64,000 nucleotides of DNA from Lactifluus volemus (GCA_022376515.1 WTXI01000015.1:62001-126000), one strand, 5' to 3'. Positions 1 through 12,188 are shown, counted from the first letter of the stretch. Program-made: numbers and translations. Notes: generated by a model not told the origin, from the letters alone.

Positions 1-1054
1 TGGGGTGCGTGTGTGATGATGCGGGATTCGCGAGTTTTTCCCCACAGCATGGACTTCGAAGGCGCCTGACTTGGTGGAGATACTGTAGACATGCATAGAA
101 CGGTCACTGCTCTGCGTGGCAATAAATTCATTGAGCGGGTCCCATGCAACGCCTTGAACGTAATGATTATGTTCAGCGATCTCTGAAACACATATGCCTG
201 AAGACGTGGTGAAAAAGATTAGTCCGGGTGATGTGGATGGATGTAAGTTACCTTCGGACACCAAAAAGATCCGGGCGACATTGTCTGTGCTTCCAGAAAT
301 GATATATTCTCCTGTGGGCTCCAAGCAAGATCATAAACCTGCATAGAAGTACAGCTGGAGAGGGAAGGTCGGCGCTCGAACAGAAGACGTGTGTTGGAAG
401 ATTGTACCGGAAAGTAGTACGTGGCTTCCAGTGCTCCTTTTCAAGCTGGAGGTCATCAGCACCAAGGTCTGTGCCATACGCAGTCTGAGAGGGCGAATTT
501 GACTGAGCCCAAATAATGATCATTCCGTCTGTCACTCTTGCTGTCAGAACGACGCGACAGATGACAAGTAAGTGTGAGGGCACGTACCATCACCGGCCGA
601 CGCGACTAGTTCACCTGAGTATCGCAACGGGTGAATACGGGATGAAAGTACGTAGAACGGAGAACACGCGGGCGCACCATTTGGACTGAAACGAACGACA
701 TTCACCGGGGCAGAGTGTCTACTGAGGGTAGCGAGGTACTCAACCCTGGGAGGCCGTGGAACAGGAGGATTGGTCGTGTCACTAGACGCGGCTTCGACAA
801 GGGACGGAGGGGTGATGTTCGGATAAACCATCCAAATCTTTGACAAGGTTAGGTCCCAGTGTTTCAGAGGATGTAAGAGAGGAGATACCGACGCGAACAT
901 GATTGTCTTCACCGCCAGTTGCGAGACGATAGGATTGACCGGCGAAGGCTCTGTCGTGAACGGGTCGCGCTTTTTTGAAAAAGACGGGTTGAAAGTCACA
1001 GGTTGAGATAGGTTTACTATCATGCCAACGTATTTCGAGAGTTCTGACACGCAT
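1..1054 (-). CDS. CAC2: Chromatin assembly factor 1 subunit B (p60/Cac2-like), 5' part
   Basis: WD40 subunit of CAF-1, which deposits H3-H4 behind replication forks and at repair sites in the nucleus. The first exon reads MRVRTLEIRWHDSKPI and continues RLATGGEDNHVRV, the usual opening of p60/Cac2 proteins. Later exons give SPTGEYIISGSTDN, EIAEHNHYVQGVAWDPLNE and SSDRSMHVYSIST, the most conserved stretch of the family. Several short introns separate these blocks. The start at 1054 is chosen because it immediately precedes the conserved EIRWHD motif. The 3' end, with the later WD repeats and any acidic tail, lies outside the window. It sits about 150 bp downstream of the nucleoporin gene on the same strand. 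Subunit assignment is strong; exon limits are approximate. Confidence 0.88.
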
Positions 1055-1206
1055 TTGAAAGCAAGATGAGGGAAAGAAAGAAGAGGAGATCAAATGAGAG
1101 GGGTAAGTAGTGTATGTACGGGAAAGCTAAGCTAAGCTTTGAGCTTAAACTCGGCGGGGCCACGGAATGAGCCGAACCGTTCAAGCTCACGCTACTCTAC
1201 CCTCAC

Positions 1207-3430
1207 TCAGATCGTCATTAGATCCTCTCCCATCTCTTCACCGTAAATTACACCAATATCCCTCCTGTCTCTTTGTAATATCTTCGTCAAGTGGGCCAGT
1301 CCTGCCTGTTCTTCCCCAAGAATCTGTAGCAGAGAGAAAGACGCGCCCATGTTAGTAAGTTAAGAAGGCTGTCCCCCAGATCGAGCCAATGGCTTGCGGA
1401 ACACCATACCTGGACGATCTGATTGAGCCCTTCCTCGTCCACAACAGCCCACTCAACCCCATCCGTGCTTCCCTTTGAGTTTGCACCCCGCATGGCGTTG
1501 ACTGCCCCAACCAACGCCCACAGCTCGTTTAATTTCCCTACGATCCTTCCCATCCCTCCCGGCCGTCTTATCTCACCATCAATTTCCTCCAACGCTGCTC
1601 GCAGGACCTCTTCCTCAGGCCGAATAGATGAAGAACGTAACGCGGGAATCAGCAAGTGTAGGTGTTGCACCAGTCGGAGTAACCGGTGGGTCAGCTGAGC
1701 TTGCGCACTTGCCAACTTTTGCAATCGTGGAGCGTTCGTGAGAGCATGTCTCTCAGACAGCTTCTCGATCCGCGCACGAATTTCCTTTAGTTTTTCTTGG
1801 TGCGCCGTCGCCTGCTGCGTCTGCGCTTCTACACGCTTCTGCAAGTCATCAAAGCTGGTCGCCAAGACGGGGACGAGACTTATTAATATGAGTTTCCACC
1901 AACGGCGTAAGCACCAGGCACGGTCAACCAATCAAACGCAAACGACATACCAGGTCGGGTCAGGATTCTCACGAACTGCCTTCTGCCATAAAGATTCGTC
2001 CGTAGCGGTGGCAGGCCGACCGTACAAATGGACCTGTGAAGGGTCGACGAGGTTGTAAAAATAGTGCTGCAGAGCATCAGAGACACATTCCATCCATCAG
2101 AACTTAGTGGGGCTCACTTGGAAGCGATTAAGGGGAGATGCAGGGCTCCAGGCGCCGACGATAGCTTCTATACGCTGTTGTAATTGTGCGAATTGTGTTT
2201 GCGGATCTGTCTGATTTTGAGCGGGCGTACTTGACGGCGTTGTCGAAAACAGGCTGCCGCCGAGCAGTCCAGATACTGGCTGTTGTGCCGTCAGCCCACC
2301 AAAGAGGTTCGAGGTCCCGCCAGCACCCGTCGGTCCTGCACTAGCATTTCCGAAAAGACCTGTCCCAGGCGCTGACGATGAGCCGAAAAGTGTAGACTGT
2401 GAGCCCGTCTGCGCCACAGAAGAGCCAAAAAGACCCCCGCCAGTTGCTGGTTGTTGTTGGCCAGTCGTGCTCCCAAAGAGCCCCCCGCCTGTAGTAGTAG
2501 GTTGTTGTTGTTGAGTAGTAGAACTCCCAAACAATCCGCCACCACCGCCTGTTGCAGGCTGCTGTTGTATTGAGGTAGCGCTGCCGAACAAACCACCGCC
2601 CGTTGCAGGCTGCTGCGCCGTGCTTCCGAACAGACTCCCCGTGGGTTGCGAAGCGGTGCTCGCTCCCGTGTTCCCAAACAGTCCACCGATGCTGGCTGCT
2701 GCTGCTGCTGTTGTTGTTGTGTTGTTGTTGTTGTCCCCCAAAGAGACTCGTAGTCCCCGTCCCGGCCGTACCCTGATTCGCGGCCGCAAACAGACCACCT
2801 GTTGCAGGCTGTGTCCCTGCAACCCCAGTTTGTCCCGTAGCCGTCGTGTTTCCGAACAAGCCACCACCACCTGTCTGTGGCTGATTTTGCGTCGTCGTCG
2901 CGCCACTGCCGCCGAAGAGACCACTACCACTACCACCGGCTTGTGGTTGATTTTGCGGTGCTGTAGTAGTAGAGCCAAAGAGGCCTCCACCGGGCTGCGA
3001 CTGATGTTGTGTCGTTCCACTTCCACCACCAAAGAGGCCTCCACCGGTCTGCGGCTGATTTTGCGTCGTCCCACTTCCGCCCCCAAAAAGACCGCCGCTG
3101 CCACTCGATTGATTCTGCGCGCTTGTCGGTACCGCAGAAGCAGCACCTGCGTGCCAAAGAGGCCCCCACCGCTGCCGCCTGTTTGTAAGTTCCGGTATTG
3201 CCTGCACCAAAGAGACCTGTGCCCGGCGTACTGCCAGCCATCGGCTGAGAGCCAAACAACGAAGGCTGCGTTGCTGGTGCGGCCTGGCCAGAGCCCGAGC
3301 CCGTCGCAGCGTTTGTCGATGAGTTCATTCCAGCGAAGAGCCCACCGCTCTGGCCAGGTTGCTGTGTTTGCGGTTGTGTCGTGATTGAACTCCCAAAAGG
3401 GCCTCCAGTCCCTCCACCAAAAGTCGCCAT
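1207..3430 (-). CDS. NUP57: FG-repeat nucleoporin, Nup54/Nup57 family
   Basis: Component of the Nup62-Nup54-Nup58 type central channel complex of the nuclear pore. The N-terminal half is low-complexity and rich in GLFG/GLFGS repeats separated by Q, T, P and G, starting MATFGGGTGGPFG. It is followed by TQFAQLQQRIEAIVGAWSP, then HLYGRPATATDESLWQKAV, the signature of the Nup54 alpha/beta region. A long coiled coil (RVEAQTQQATAHQEKLKEI, RARIEKLSERHAL) leads to a last exon ending GEEMGEDLMTI. The coding strand is GC- and repeat-rich, so several shadow frames overlap it. At least four introns are needed. The gene is divergent from the ribokinase, with 297 bp between the two starts. The family call is secure. 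The yeast-style name is used, and NUP54 would be equally apt. Confidence 0.87.
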
Positions 3431-3726
3431 TTCAGCGGAATAAGGATGCGTCCTGGTGGCGATCATGACCATTCAATTAGCTAATCCTTTCAAAAAAAAG
3501 TTGTGAAAATGGCACGCACCCGACGTCGAAGAGAAGGTAAAGCAAGAATGTGGAGGCAGGATAACCTCGAGATTGGGAGAGTTGAAGGTCACATCGGGCA
3601 CGGTCACATGTACAGTTGCGTGGTTCCAACATTCAACGGGCCTTCAACCTCCCATGGTGTATATGTACATAGGCCTCCGATTACATCTCAGTCACAGATT
3701 TTAATAACTTGCCATCGTAAATCGTC

Positions 3727-5066
3727 ATGTCTCATCAACCACCGCGTTGTCTAGTGCGCGGATCTCTCAGTCAGCTTCTACCAATCTATCTTGTCTCCCT
3801 CGTTTCCCACTAAAAAACAATAAAACCCCTTCAGACATCGATGAGTTCTTTCATGGTGCGCGTGCCACTTTTTCCTATCACTCGGTCTCGGTCGTCTCTC
3901 AATAAGAGAAAAAACGGCATCTGCATTTAGTTGGGGACATCGTTCGTCCGGGACAGACCATCTCGTCCACCAAGTTCGAACGTCGCGCCGGCGGGAAGGG
4001 GGCCAATCAAGCTGCGGCGGTCGCCCGCGCAAGCGGAGCTGTTAGTCTTGTAGGGGCCGTCGGAGAGGACGGCGCGTGGCTTGTCCGTGATCTGGAGGAT
4101 TATGGCGTGTCGACCGCAAATGTCACCACTGTACAGGTATAATGCCGTCGAAAGGACCCCTTGCATTGGTTCATATCCGCATCATAACAGGAGGCACCGG
4201 CCGCGCTATAATCCAACTTACCCCGGAAGGCGAAAACTGCATTAGTGCGTTTACTCATCGTCATACAAAACCATTCAATCTAGAGTCGGCTCACTATCTT
4301 ACCCGCATACAGTCTTGCACAAGGGTGCAAACTATGCCCTGCCTGAATCTCCCGCGCGGAGTGATATTCAGCGGCATCTTACGGGGATCTCGCATCTCCT
4401 TTTACAAAATGAAATCCCCTGGACCAATACACTCGCATACCTCGAGTACGCGCATGCCCAAGGCATCGTGACGATATTCAACCCATCACCATTACCAACA
4501 GACACACAGTTGCACGACTTCCCTTGGGTTGCCCTTTCCTGGTTAATTGTCAATGAAGGTGAAGCGGAAACCCTTCTTCGCATCATAGGCAGGTCTCTCT
4601 GGAACGATGACGTCGAAGAGGAGAACTACGCTGACTGGCCACGCGACAATAATATGAGGGTTGCATTCTCAACACTGAGTAAGCTATCCCGCTGCAAGGC
4701 CCTTTCTTCAACGGGGATCGTGTGTACGTTAGGGGCAAAGGGCGTCGTTGCATCAAGGCATAATCCGAGAGAAATACTGTACGTCCCTGCGGTGACACTT
4801 CAAGGCAGCGTGCGGGACACAACGGGAGCAGGCGACTGCTTTACCGGCTATTTTGTTGCTGGCTTGATGCAACTTGAGAAAAAGCAGCTGTCTCAGAACG
4901 AGATGGAAGAGATTCTGCAACATAGTGTGCAGGTATGTCTGCCTCGTTCGGGGTGAATCGTCTGAATACAGCAGTCTAGGCGGCCGGGATGTGCGTAGAA
5001 AAAAACGGCGCGATGGAAAGCATTCCGAAGCGTGCAGTTGTAGAGGCTCGATTGTCTCTGAAATGA
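3727..5066 (+). CDS. RBK1: Ribokinase (PfkB family), possible frameshift
   Basis: Phosphorylates D-ribose to ribose-5-phosphate in the cytosol. The first exon is short (MSHQPPRCLVRGSLS), then come DIDEFFH and, after a second intron, VGDIVRPGQTISSTKFERR and AGGKGANQAAAVARASG. That is the PfkB substrate-side motif with the GGKGANQA signature. Downstream are EILYVPAVTLQGSVRDTTGA and GDCFTGYFVAGL, the PfkB nucleotide/anion-hole motif with catalytic Asp in DTTGAGD. The last exon reads AAGMCVEKNGAMESIPKRA and stops at 5066. One junction does not work: joining CAG|GTATAA (about 4137) to the next exon (TGRAIIQLTPEGEN) with GT-AG ends shifts the frame by one base. This could be a sequence error, an unusual splice site or a real lesion. 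It converges with the eL27 gene 191 bp away. Confidence 0.85.
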
Positions 5067-5256
5067 ATGTGTAGAAGCAACTGACGACTAGAAGAGATTA
5101 TGTGACCTCAGAGAAACGTTTCACTGATTGTACTTAGTAGGGATAGCGGAATCTGACATGCAAGTCTCCAGAATGCAAGGCATATATCATGTGTGACATG
5201 TGGAGTGTACATGTAGCTTTTGTCGAACAACCGCGCAAGACAGAACAATAAAGAAA

Positions 5257-5869
5257 TCAAAACTGAAGACATTGTCAGAATGAGTCAAGGTACATGATTG
5301 TTGGCGACATACCCGCAGCGGTTGGAAAAACCACTTGTTCTTCCCGCCTTTGTAGCGGTCTTCTAACAAGTTCTTAATCTGTTTCTTCGAGTCTGTCCGT
5401 TGTGATGGCTCCTTGAAGGTTTCTGAGGACAAGATACCCTTCAGACCTTCCAACTCGACTGAATATCGAGTGGGAAACAGGTGGGAATAGTTCACCACCT
5501 AGAGCATAGATAAGGGAATGATTATGCGGAGGACAAAGATGTGCACCTTGATGAAAGGTTTGACTTTACTCCTCCTCGCAAGCTTCGTCGCACCCATTCG
5601 CTTGGTCACTTTCCTAGGATAGCGCTCGATTCCAACAACAATGGCGTGAGGATACGGGCGCTCCTTAGTACCATCGTCGACTTGCTTGATGACGACGACC
5701 TTCCTGCCTGCCTGGCGGCCTTGGAGGACGATGGCGACCTATGCGCACCCAAAGTGAAGGAATGGTCTATGGATGAAAAAGAAGATAGGTACCTTTCCTG
5801 GCTTGTAAACTTTGACAAAATGAGGTCAGGAAATCGTGAAAATAAGTGTAGATGCGTACCTTTGACCAT
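5257..5869 (-). CDS. RPL27: 60S ribosomal protein eL27
   Basis: Structural protein of the large ribosomal subunit. Five exons can be joined exactly. They read MVK then VYKPGK, then [19 protein letters not shown] with [18 protein letters not shown] and [19 protein letters not shown], then [20 protein letters not shown] and [11 protein letters not shown], and finally F plus stop. Length and order match eL27 end to end. The fragmentation is notable: the first exon is 10 nt and the last holds only TTT TGA (5257-5262) after an intron at 5263-5312. Introns in the first codons are common in fungal ribosomal protein genes and often take part in regulation, but nothing here proves that. The gene is divergent from the DM9-vWA gene. 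Confidence 0.95.
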
Positions 5870-6492
5870 CTTGACGTTCTTGAAATGTGCGTTGAGTTGT
5901 TTACATCAGTTCGAGGTTAGGATCCTGACCAGCCACTCGGCTATTGCCGAGAAGAACTATACAGTCCGCTCCGATCGTCACATGGCAAGTGATACTCCGC
6001 TCTTCGTTTAGATCTTTCACGCACCAATGCGATAACGGTGCCACGCCTTCAATGCGAAATTTCTGATGCCTCTGCTATACGCCGCCGGGATAGGTTAAGA
6101 TTGTGAGAAGTCTTGTACATGTGAACCGCCTAGTGCACATCAGGACCATCGATATACCACAATCTGCTTGGATCTCATGGTCATCCTTGTTCTGCATTGT
6201 CACAGCGAAGACGGTAGAACGTTCTTGATTATTCTGATTTCACAAAATCTATTGGGTTGTTTCTATCTTGACTGCTAGAAGCAACTTCCGGCCATTCTCG
6301 ATGCCCACGTCCCCCTCATCTGATGTGACAATCCCCTCAACGTCCGCAAGTAGGAATGGTGCGCCTCATGGCGTCCAGTCTATTGTCGTGGGGTGCTTCA
6401 ACCATAACAGGCTTATACGGTAGTCCATTTTTCTATAAGAAGGCTCTCTGCTTCGGCCTTTTCGACGTGGCCACCACTTTACAGTCACTATC
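5870..6492. promoter_or_regulatory. Shared upstream region of RPL27 and the DM9-vWA gene
   Basis: A 623-bp gap between two divergent start codons. It should hold both promoters. No convincing ORF or repeat was seen in it, and no specific transcription-factor site could be supported. Confidence 0.4.
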
Positions 6493-8308
6493 ATGCAGCC
6501 TTACTATCCACCTCCAAGCCCCTACGGAACATGGGCCCCCCCTCGTCCTGAACCCATCCCAAGGCCATCATCTTCAGCCCGTCTCGAGCATCACTCGCCT
6601 GATGTACATTCTTCACCTCAAACTTCCTATTCTGTTCATCCCACAAAGGCGTGGGCACGCAATGACACACCGACGCAGATTGGGAGGTCTCCTTCAGCGC
6701 TGTCACATCACTCACATCAGCAGGCTTTCGAAAGTCAGGTACCTCCAAGGATCTACAAGACGCTTTTGCAGTGGAAGGAGGAAGCACGCGCAATGACTGC
6801 CGACTACCAACGCAACGGATATCCTTCTGCCGTTGCTTGGGTACTCATTATATCATACCCCATACCCATTACCCTTACATGTTATGTAGGTCTACGTGGA
6901 AGGCCACGCCATCCCTCCGAATGCTATCATCGGAGGTATAGACCGCAGGGGAACATGGTACATCGCCCGAGCGTTCTATGAGGTGAGAGTTTTGCATTCC
7001 TGTATGGTGGCTGGCAACTTTCACTTCAACTCTCTCACAGTGTTCGATGGGTAAGTTTCATATTTTATCAGGCACCGTGGTCACATTAACTGAACCCACT
7101 CACAGAACTCGGCAAAGCCGGGCGCCATTACAGAAGTGGTGCGTCCATATTTTACCATGGCAAGGAACACGACGTCAGTGGTTTTTCTTCCCACGACATC
7201 ACTTCGCTCAACTTGCAACTCAAGGTTGACGCCTACGAGGTGCTTGTTGAGGCTAATTTACCCACCCGCTGGGTATACCAGCACATCACCCAGCCCATTT
7301 CCGTCGCCATTCCCAGCCCAGTCGCACCCCCATTCCCAATGCCGGAGACTCCCCGCAGCCTCGCGTAAGGTAATTTCGCTATATACTTGTATAGCTACTC
7401 AGTCCAGCTGCAGTGACTTCAAGATTGTCGTGATTATCGACGATTCTAGCTCAGTGAGCTTACATACTGTCATGTGTGGGACCTTCTGGACCTTTTTCTT
7501 GTCTTAGATGGAAGGAGAATTGTGGCTCCAAGCCCGCGACGCGTTGGCTGGTGTTGCTCACTTGTCTCATACCAAAGGAGGAGAGGGATTGGATATCTAC
7601 TGCCTCAATAATCCTGAATACCGCCTTGACCTCCGAGTAAGTGACCTGTCCTTCAACGCCCTCGAATGCCAGACTTATGCTTGACAGAGTGAAGCAGACG
7701 TCCGCTATTTCTTTGACGGGATTGTCCCAGATGGTTATTTGTACGACTTTTGACTTGCTGCTCTGTGCTCAAGGTACTACAGGTCAGACGCCTATCGGCG
7801 CTAAGCTGAGGCAAATATTTGAGACCTACGTGCCGCGGGTCGAGGATAACCCCCGCCACAAGCCTATCAGTGTTCTCGTCATTACGGATGGTGTCCCTAG
7901 TGAGTCGCTTGGTAGACTCTGAACTCTCGAACAACAGCTAATTTGTGGTTCAGCTGACGACCCTGGGCCTGTTATCATGGAGTATGCTCGGCGCCTGGAC
8001 GTAAGGAACGTGTCCCTGCGCCAGTTTGGCATCCAATTTATCCAGATTGGCGACGACGGGGATGCTGCCGATGCGCTGAGAGAGCTAGATGCGAATCTTG
8101 GGTCAGAACGCGGCATCCGCGTACGTAGCTACGAGTCCCCGTTTCTGATGAAGCTGATCTTATATTATCTCAGAAATTGTCGAACACAACCGTTTTCAGT
8201 CCCAATCAACCGCATTTCCACACGGATGTGATTCTAAAGGTCGTACTCGGGGAAAACCACCCCGAGCTCCTAAACCGAACCCCAAATGTCATTGTGCACC
8301 AGCTCTAG
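6493..8308 (+). CDS. DM9 (DUF3421) repeat plus von Willebrand factor A protein
   Basis: The start reads MQPYYPPPSPYG and opens a Pro/Ser-rich disordered stretch of about 100 residues. Next comes a DM9-type block: VYVEGHAIPPNAIIGGIDRR, GTWYIARAFYE, then ASIFYHGKEHDVSGF and LQLKVDAYEVLVE. A vWA domain follows: FKIVVIIDDSSSMEGELWL carries the MIDAS DxSxS motif, ISVLVITDGVP the second strand, then FGIQFIQIGDDGDAADAL. The end reads VVLGENHPELLNRTPNVIV and stops at 8308. At least eight short introns are needed. The joint before the vWA domain works with an acceptor just before CTGCAGTGAC (GC|C TGC). DM9 domains occur in mannose-binding lectins of molluscs and in insect proteins, and vWA domains bind protein partners through a metal ion. 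The function here is unknown; a cytosolic recognition or adhesion-type role is only inference. No signal peptide is seen. Confidence 0.8.
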
Positions 8309-9805
8309 TGCGATGGCTATCCGAGACTGCTATTAAGGGTCGTAGGTACTTGATTGGTCAGTTTTACCTCGATCTTATACAACAATTTGTACCACGGGTT
8401 CTGTAAAGCTACGGCGTCAACCGATGAGACTGATTACTCCCGAATGAATCATTGATTTTCCAGAAAACATTCATACCGTAGTAAGATGACACGTCCTCAA
8501 CGCCCTCAACTATAAGGACAGCAGACCCAGATCCAGACCCGTGCAGGATGTGATAACTGATATGTGAAGTAACTTACTTGAAGTTCGCCCGTAACTGGTT
8601 CATGGCAGAGCCGATTGGCCCGAAAACTCACTACCTGTCTTCATACGGCAGTCTCGCATCACTAGGGCCCTCTTAGCTATAATGGCTAGCGGACATCGGG
8701 CCCGGGTGGTGCCATTAACCCAGATCTCTGCAGAGAAAGGGATGTGGCCGTCTTAATCCTGTACGCTGCCAGTGCACAGCTCGGGCATTCAATTGGCAAC
8801 TTCGGTAATGACAGGCGTGATGGAAAGGTCCTGAGATGAGTGAGAGGACTCTAAGAGGCTTCAAGGAAGACCTTGTAAAGATCTTAAAGGCCCCAGTCAC
8901 CGATTTGCGCCAGGGCACAAGTCGCCATTATGTGGACCAGTCAAAGTTCCCTGCGGTGGTGTATCGTATGGTCATATGCCAGTGGTCCCAAAAGGAAGTA
9001 TTACGGAGACGTACAGGCAGTCGACTTCTGTGACAGAAGCAAAAGGTACTGCGACCTTCCCGACCTTCCTAGCCTCTGCTATCGGGTCACGGGTCCCAAG
9101 AGTGATCAAAACTCCAGGCTGATTGGTACGATATAGCAAGCACATTCACACCCTTGTCTTGCATCGTGTCAAGAAACCCATTCCGTGAGTAAGCCATCTT
9201 GCAAAGGTTTGCTCCTTCAAAGTGGTCCATCCCCCTCCGCACGCGGTGGAACTGCGGACGTACTAGAATAAGACACACCGTTATTTCTTCAACTCGGGAA
9301 TCAGCTTTTTCGGTGTATGTTCACTCGTCGGGGCGCAGGGATAGATAAAAGTTCCAGGGTATGGGTGCTCATGACTGATCACCAATCTTTATCGATGGCA
9401 CGCACGGTGACTGGAATGAACTTCACCAATCGGAATTCCGCTCTCCACCCGCTTCCTCTCCGATATGGTTCGAGAGAGGAGCCTTCGGGCTTCTCCCTCG
9501 ATCTAATTGGGCTGTTATGCACAGCGCTAAGAGTGGATGACAATAGCGTATGAAAAATCGTGACGCGGGTGTATAATGGCATCGACGACTCTGACCGAGT
9601 GACTACTAACAACGTATTAATCGTCGATGGCGAAGTTGAAATCATGGTACAGATTTCAAAGGGTGATGATGAAGGTGCACCCGGGTCCGGGATTAGAAGA
9701 AGCTATGGCACCTGATCTTACCAAAGAACCTTTCACGTGACTCTAAACTGGACCTACCAATTGTCAAAACCTTCAGACTATTCGTGACAATACTGCACTC
9801 GCACC
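8309..9805. other. Long gap without a supported gene
   Basis: About 1.5 kb between the DM9-vWA gene and RPB9. Only short open frames on both strands are present (for example 8836-9033 and 9379-9645). None shows a recognisable motif or a coherent set of splice sites. It may hold relic coding sequence, but nothing can be named. Confidence 0.4.
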
Positions 9806-10416
9806 ATGGTACGCCATACATGAAGGCTAAAGACTCTGATGAAAGCATGACACTTTGTCCCTTGACCACAGGCATCTCTCCATTTCTGCTCGGAGTGCAA
9901 CAACCTCCTCTACCCTAAGGCAGAGCAACAACGTCGCACTATGGTCTACGCATGTCGTATCTGCCCGAGTGTTGATGAGACAGTGGAAAACGGTCTAGTA
10001 TACCGGAACGATCTTTTGAATATCACAAAGTGAGTCTATACACAAACTGTCAGAGTTAAGCCGGGAATTTCAGTTAGAGAGCAGGCTGGGGTGACGACAG
10101 ATCTAGGCCAGGACCCGACTCTTGTAAGCGCGACTATTCTTGCCTCTCCTTCTATCCCCTACTCACATATTCAGGCGCACACCAACATCGCATGTCCAAA
10201 CTGTGGTCATGAGGAGTACGCGCTCGCATGTTCACCGAAGGACTACCCTCACCTCTCTCTTCTGTGCCCAGTGCGGTCTTCTACCAAGATCAATCGAAAA
10301 GAAAGGAGACTCGAATGATCCTGTTTTACGTCTGTACACGATGTAATTTCAACTTTCAGGACAAGCTGGGGGAAGGTCAGACCACGGAGACCGCCGAGGA
10401 TACTGAGGCAGGATGA
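9806..10416 (+). CDS. RPB9: RNA polymerase II subunit RPB9
   Basis: Small zinc-ribbon subunit of Pol II that affects start-site choice, fidelity and TFIIS-stimulated cleavage. The first exon is only ATG (9806-9808). Exon 2 starts at 9872 and gives ASLHFCSECNNLLYPKAEQQ then MVYACRICPSVDETVENGL, the N-terminal zinc ribbon with CxxC pairs. The next exons give KEQAGVTTDLGQDPTL and AHTNIACPNCGHEDAVFYQD. The last exon has ETRMILFYVCTRCNF, the C-terminal TFIIS-like ribbon. The deduced protein is about 130 residues, slightly longer than yeast RPB9 because of an acidic Glu/Thr-rich tail. The acceptor that keeps NITKEQAG in frame is TTAG just before AGAGCAG. Identification is firm. Confidence 0.94.
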
Positions 10417-10798
10417 GAGCAGCAGGTCGAGGATAGACCGACCACTTGTTCGTCACTTTCTCACTCTTTTGGTATGTCCATCTCTCTCGTCGCTATGCCA
10501 GACTCTAATGGGATTGCAGCACTACTTGTTATCCTAGACATACAAAATAAACAGATTGCCAAGCCCATCATCGACCAGTCTCAATGGTCACTTGAACTAC
10601 AGATGCGATGAAATCCGCGAAGCACAGAAGCAAGATTTGAACCTGTCCACTCTCGTATGCGGGCGATTACTCGGGGATGGTGGATTAGACAGTGGTAGTA
10701 CATAAACTCTGTACTGGTTATTCGAATTGCCGTTTTGATCATGTGGGATAAGGCCATAATTGTTCTGTGTGAAAACCACGCCTTGAACATCGCCCAAA
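10417..10798. other. Spacer between RPB9 and the BTB cluster
   Basis: No supported gene. The part nearest 10.8 kb resembles the sequence upstream of the second BTB gene near 12.1-12.2 kb, so it probably belongs to the duplicated promoter region. Confidence 0.4.
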
Positions 10799-11672
10799 AT
10801 GCTCGACCCTAGCCCCGTATGTCCTCTCCGAATGAATCTGGAGATGCACTCATTCATCTCGTAGCCCGTCTATACGGAGCCTAAAAAGCATCCCCGCTTC
10901 TCTTTCTCAAGTGGCTTGATTGCTTTCCAGGTGTGCCACATTTTCAGTCGTTGGTCTCGGAAACTTGTAATAATATATGTTGGAAGGTTGAGGATACTTG
11001 CTTCAATGTACACGAGCACTTCCTCTCTACCTACTCGTCTGTGTTCCGGGGCCTACTTCTCCAAAAGCGCAAAGACGAGAAAGGCGACAATGGGAGTGCA
11101 AAGAACGCTCGAAATGGAGGTGCCACATATCTGGACGGTGTCACAGTACTCGAGTTTGAATCTCTGCTCACTTTCTTCTACGAGAGGTACGTCCACTATG
11201 TCGGTTAGCGAGGTGATATTCAGACCCCGACGACGACGGTTTTTGCTTTTCGGTTAGTTGGAAAGAACGTTTCTCGATGCCCACCGCGAATTGGATCGCA
11301 CTCCTCGCCATCGCCCATCGGTTCCAATTCACAGATGCCGAGTGCCGTGCAAGGCGCGAGGTATTCCAGCGCAGCCCCTCTCTCGACTCTGTGAGGAAAA
11401 TTACCATCGCGGAGAAATACTCGGTCCCGACCAGGTTCATTGTCCCAGCACTAGAGGAACTCATCCGTCGCCAAGAGCCCCTCCTCGAAAAGGAGCTCGT
11501 GGATATGTCCAGCGAGATGATTGCGCACCTTGGAGCTGCGAGGGAGAAGTATGTTCGTGAGTCATCGAGGTTCTTTATCTCTGAGAAAGAGTTGAAGCGG
11601 GCGGCGACCGACATCGTGAAGTCAGAGTGGCTTACGGAGAACGCGTCCGCGTCGAGTTCTGCATGCCAGTGA
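10799..11672 (+). CDS. BTB/POZ domain protein A
   Basis: Four exons: 10799-10816 (MLDPSP), 10865-10930 (ending SGLIAFQ), 10987-11186 and 11258-11672. The core reads VEDTCFNVHEHFLSTYSSVF then ATYLDGVTVLEFESLLTFFY, the BTB fold with its typical xFxVHxxxL start and a Lys/Asp-rich insert. The last exon holds SWKERFSM, WIALLAIAHRFQFTDAECRA and REKYVRESSRFF, a helical BACK-like tail common in mushroom BTB proteins. The short upstream exons were found by comparison with the neighbour at 12.2 kb and the gene at 20.4 kb. BTB proteins often act as substrate adaptors for Cul3 ubiquitin ligases, but that is not shown for this lineage-specific group. It has no visible DNA-binding or Kelch domain. It appears intact. 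Confidence 0.8.
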
Positions 11673-12188
11673 TGGGCGACATTTATAGCAAATACAGTCG
11701 TTCTTATCGACTGATGTACAGTCACTTCTCCCTGTCCTGTATAGTGTTACACCAATGTATAGTACGTTATGTGCATGAACAAAAGCTACTGGCTTCCTTC
11801 GCATCGATTCAATTAATAGAAAGTCGTGTTGTTGCCACAATTTGCTTGGGCCGAGGTGATTTAAGCCACACTTGTATTCGTGGATGATACTACCTTTGAG
11901 TCGCGCGAGCTCTCATGCAGATCTCATGAACGAGGCTCCGATTTGGAGGACACCAGGACTTCTGTCCAACATGACACTCGATTGATATCGCCTCCAGGTT
12001 CTGTATAAACATAAAATTGGACCTATGTTAGCAAGCACTCCCAAAGCGTGCGGCCCGATCCGAGTCGCTGAATGCACCGAGATTGAAGCAGGTGACAGCC
12101 TCGCCCGATATGACATGTACGCCTTCTCAACAGGGACAATACCATATTGCGTCGTTTGATGGATTTGACGCAATACTCTCCACCCTCA
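11673..12188. other. Spacer between BTB genes A and B
   Basis: No gene is supported in this 516 bp. It contains the putative 3' end of A and the upstream region of B. Its 3' part is similar to the sequence upstream of A. Confidence 0.4.

Noticed and set aside
2341..3384. Long open frames on both strands over the nucleoporin FG region
   Set aside because: They are shadows of the GC-rich, repeat-rich FG-coding sequence. Only one minus-strand path gives GLFG repeats joined to the Nup54 domain.
8836..9033. Frame MSERTLRGFKEDLVKI as a gene
   Set aside because: Too short, with no motif and no plausible joining exons; kept only as part of a gap.
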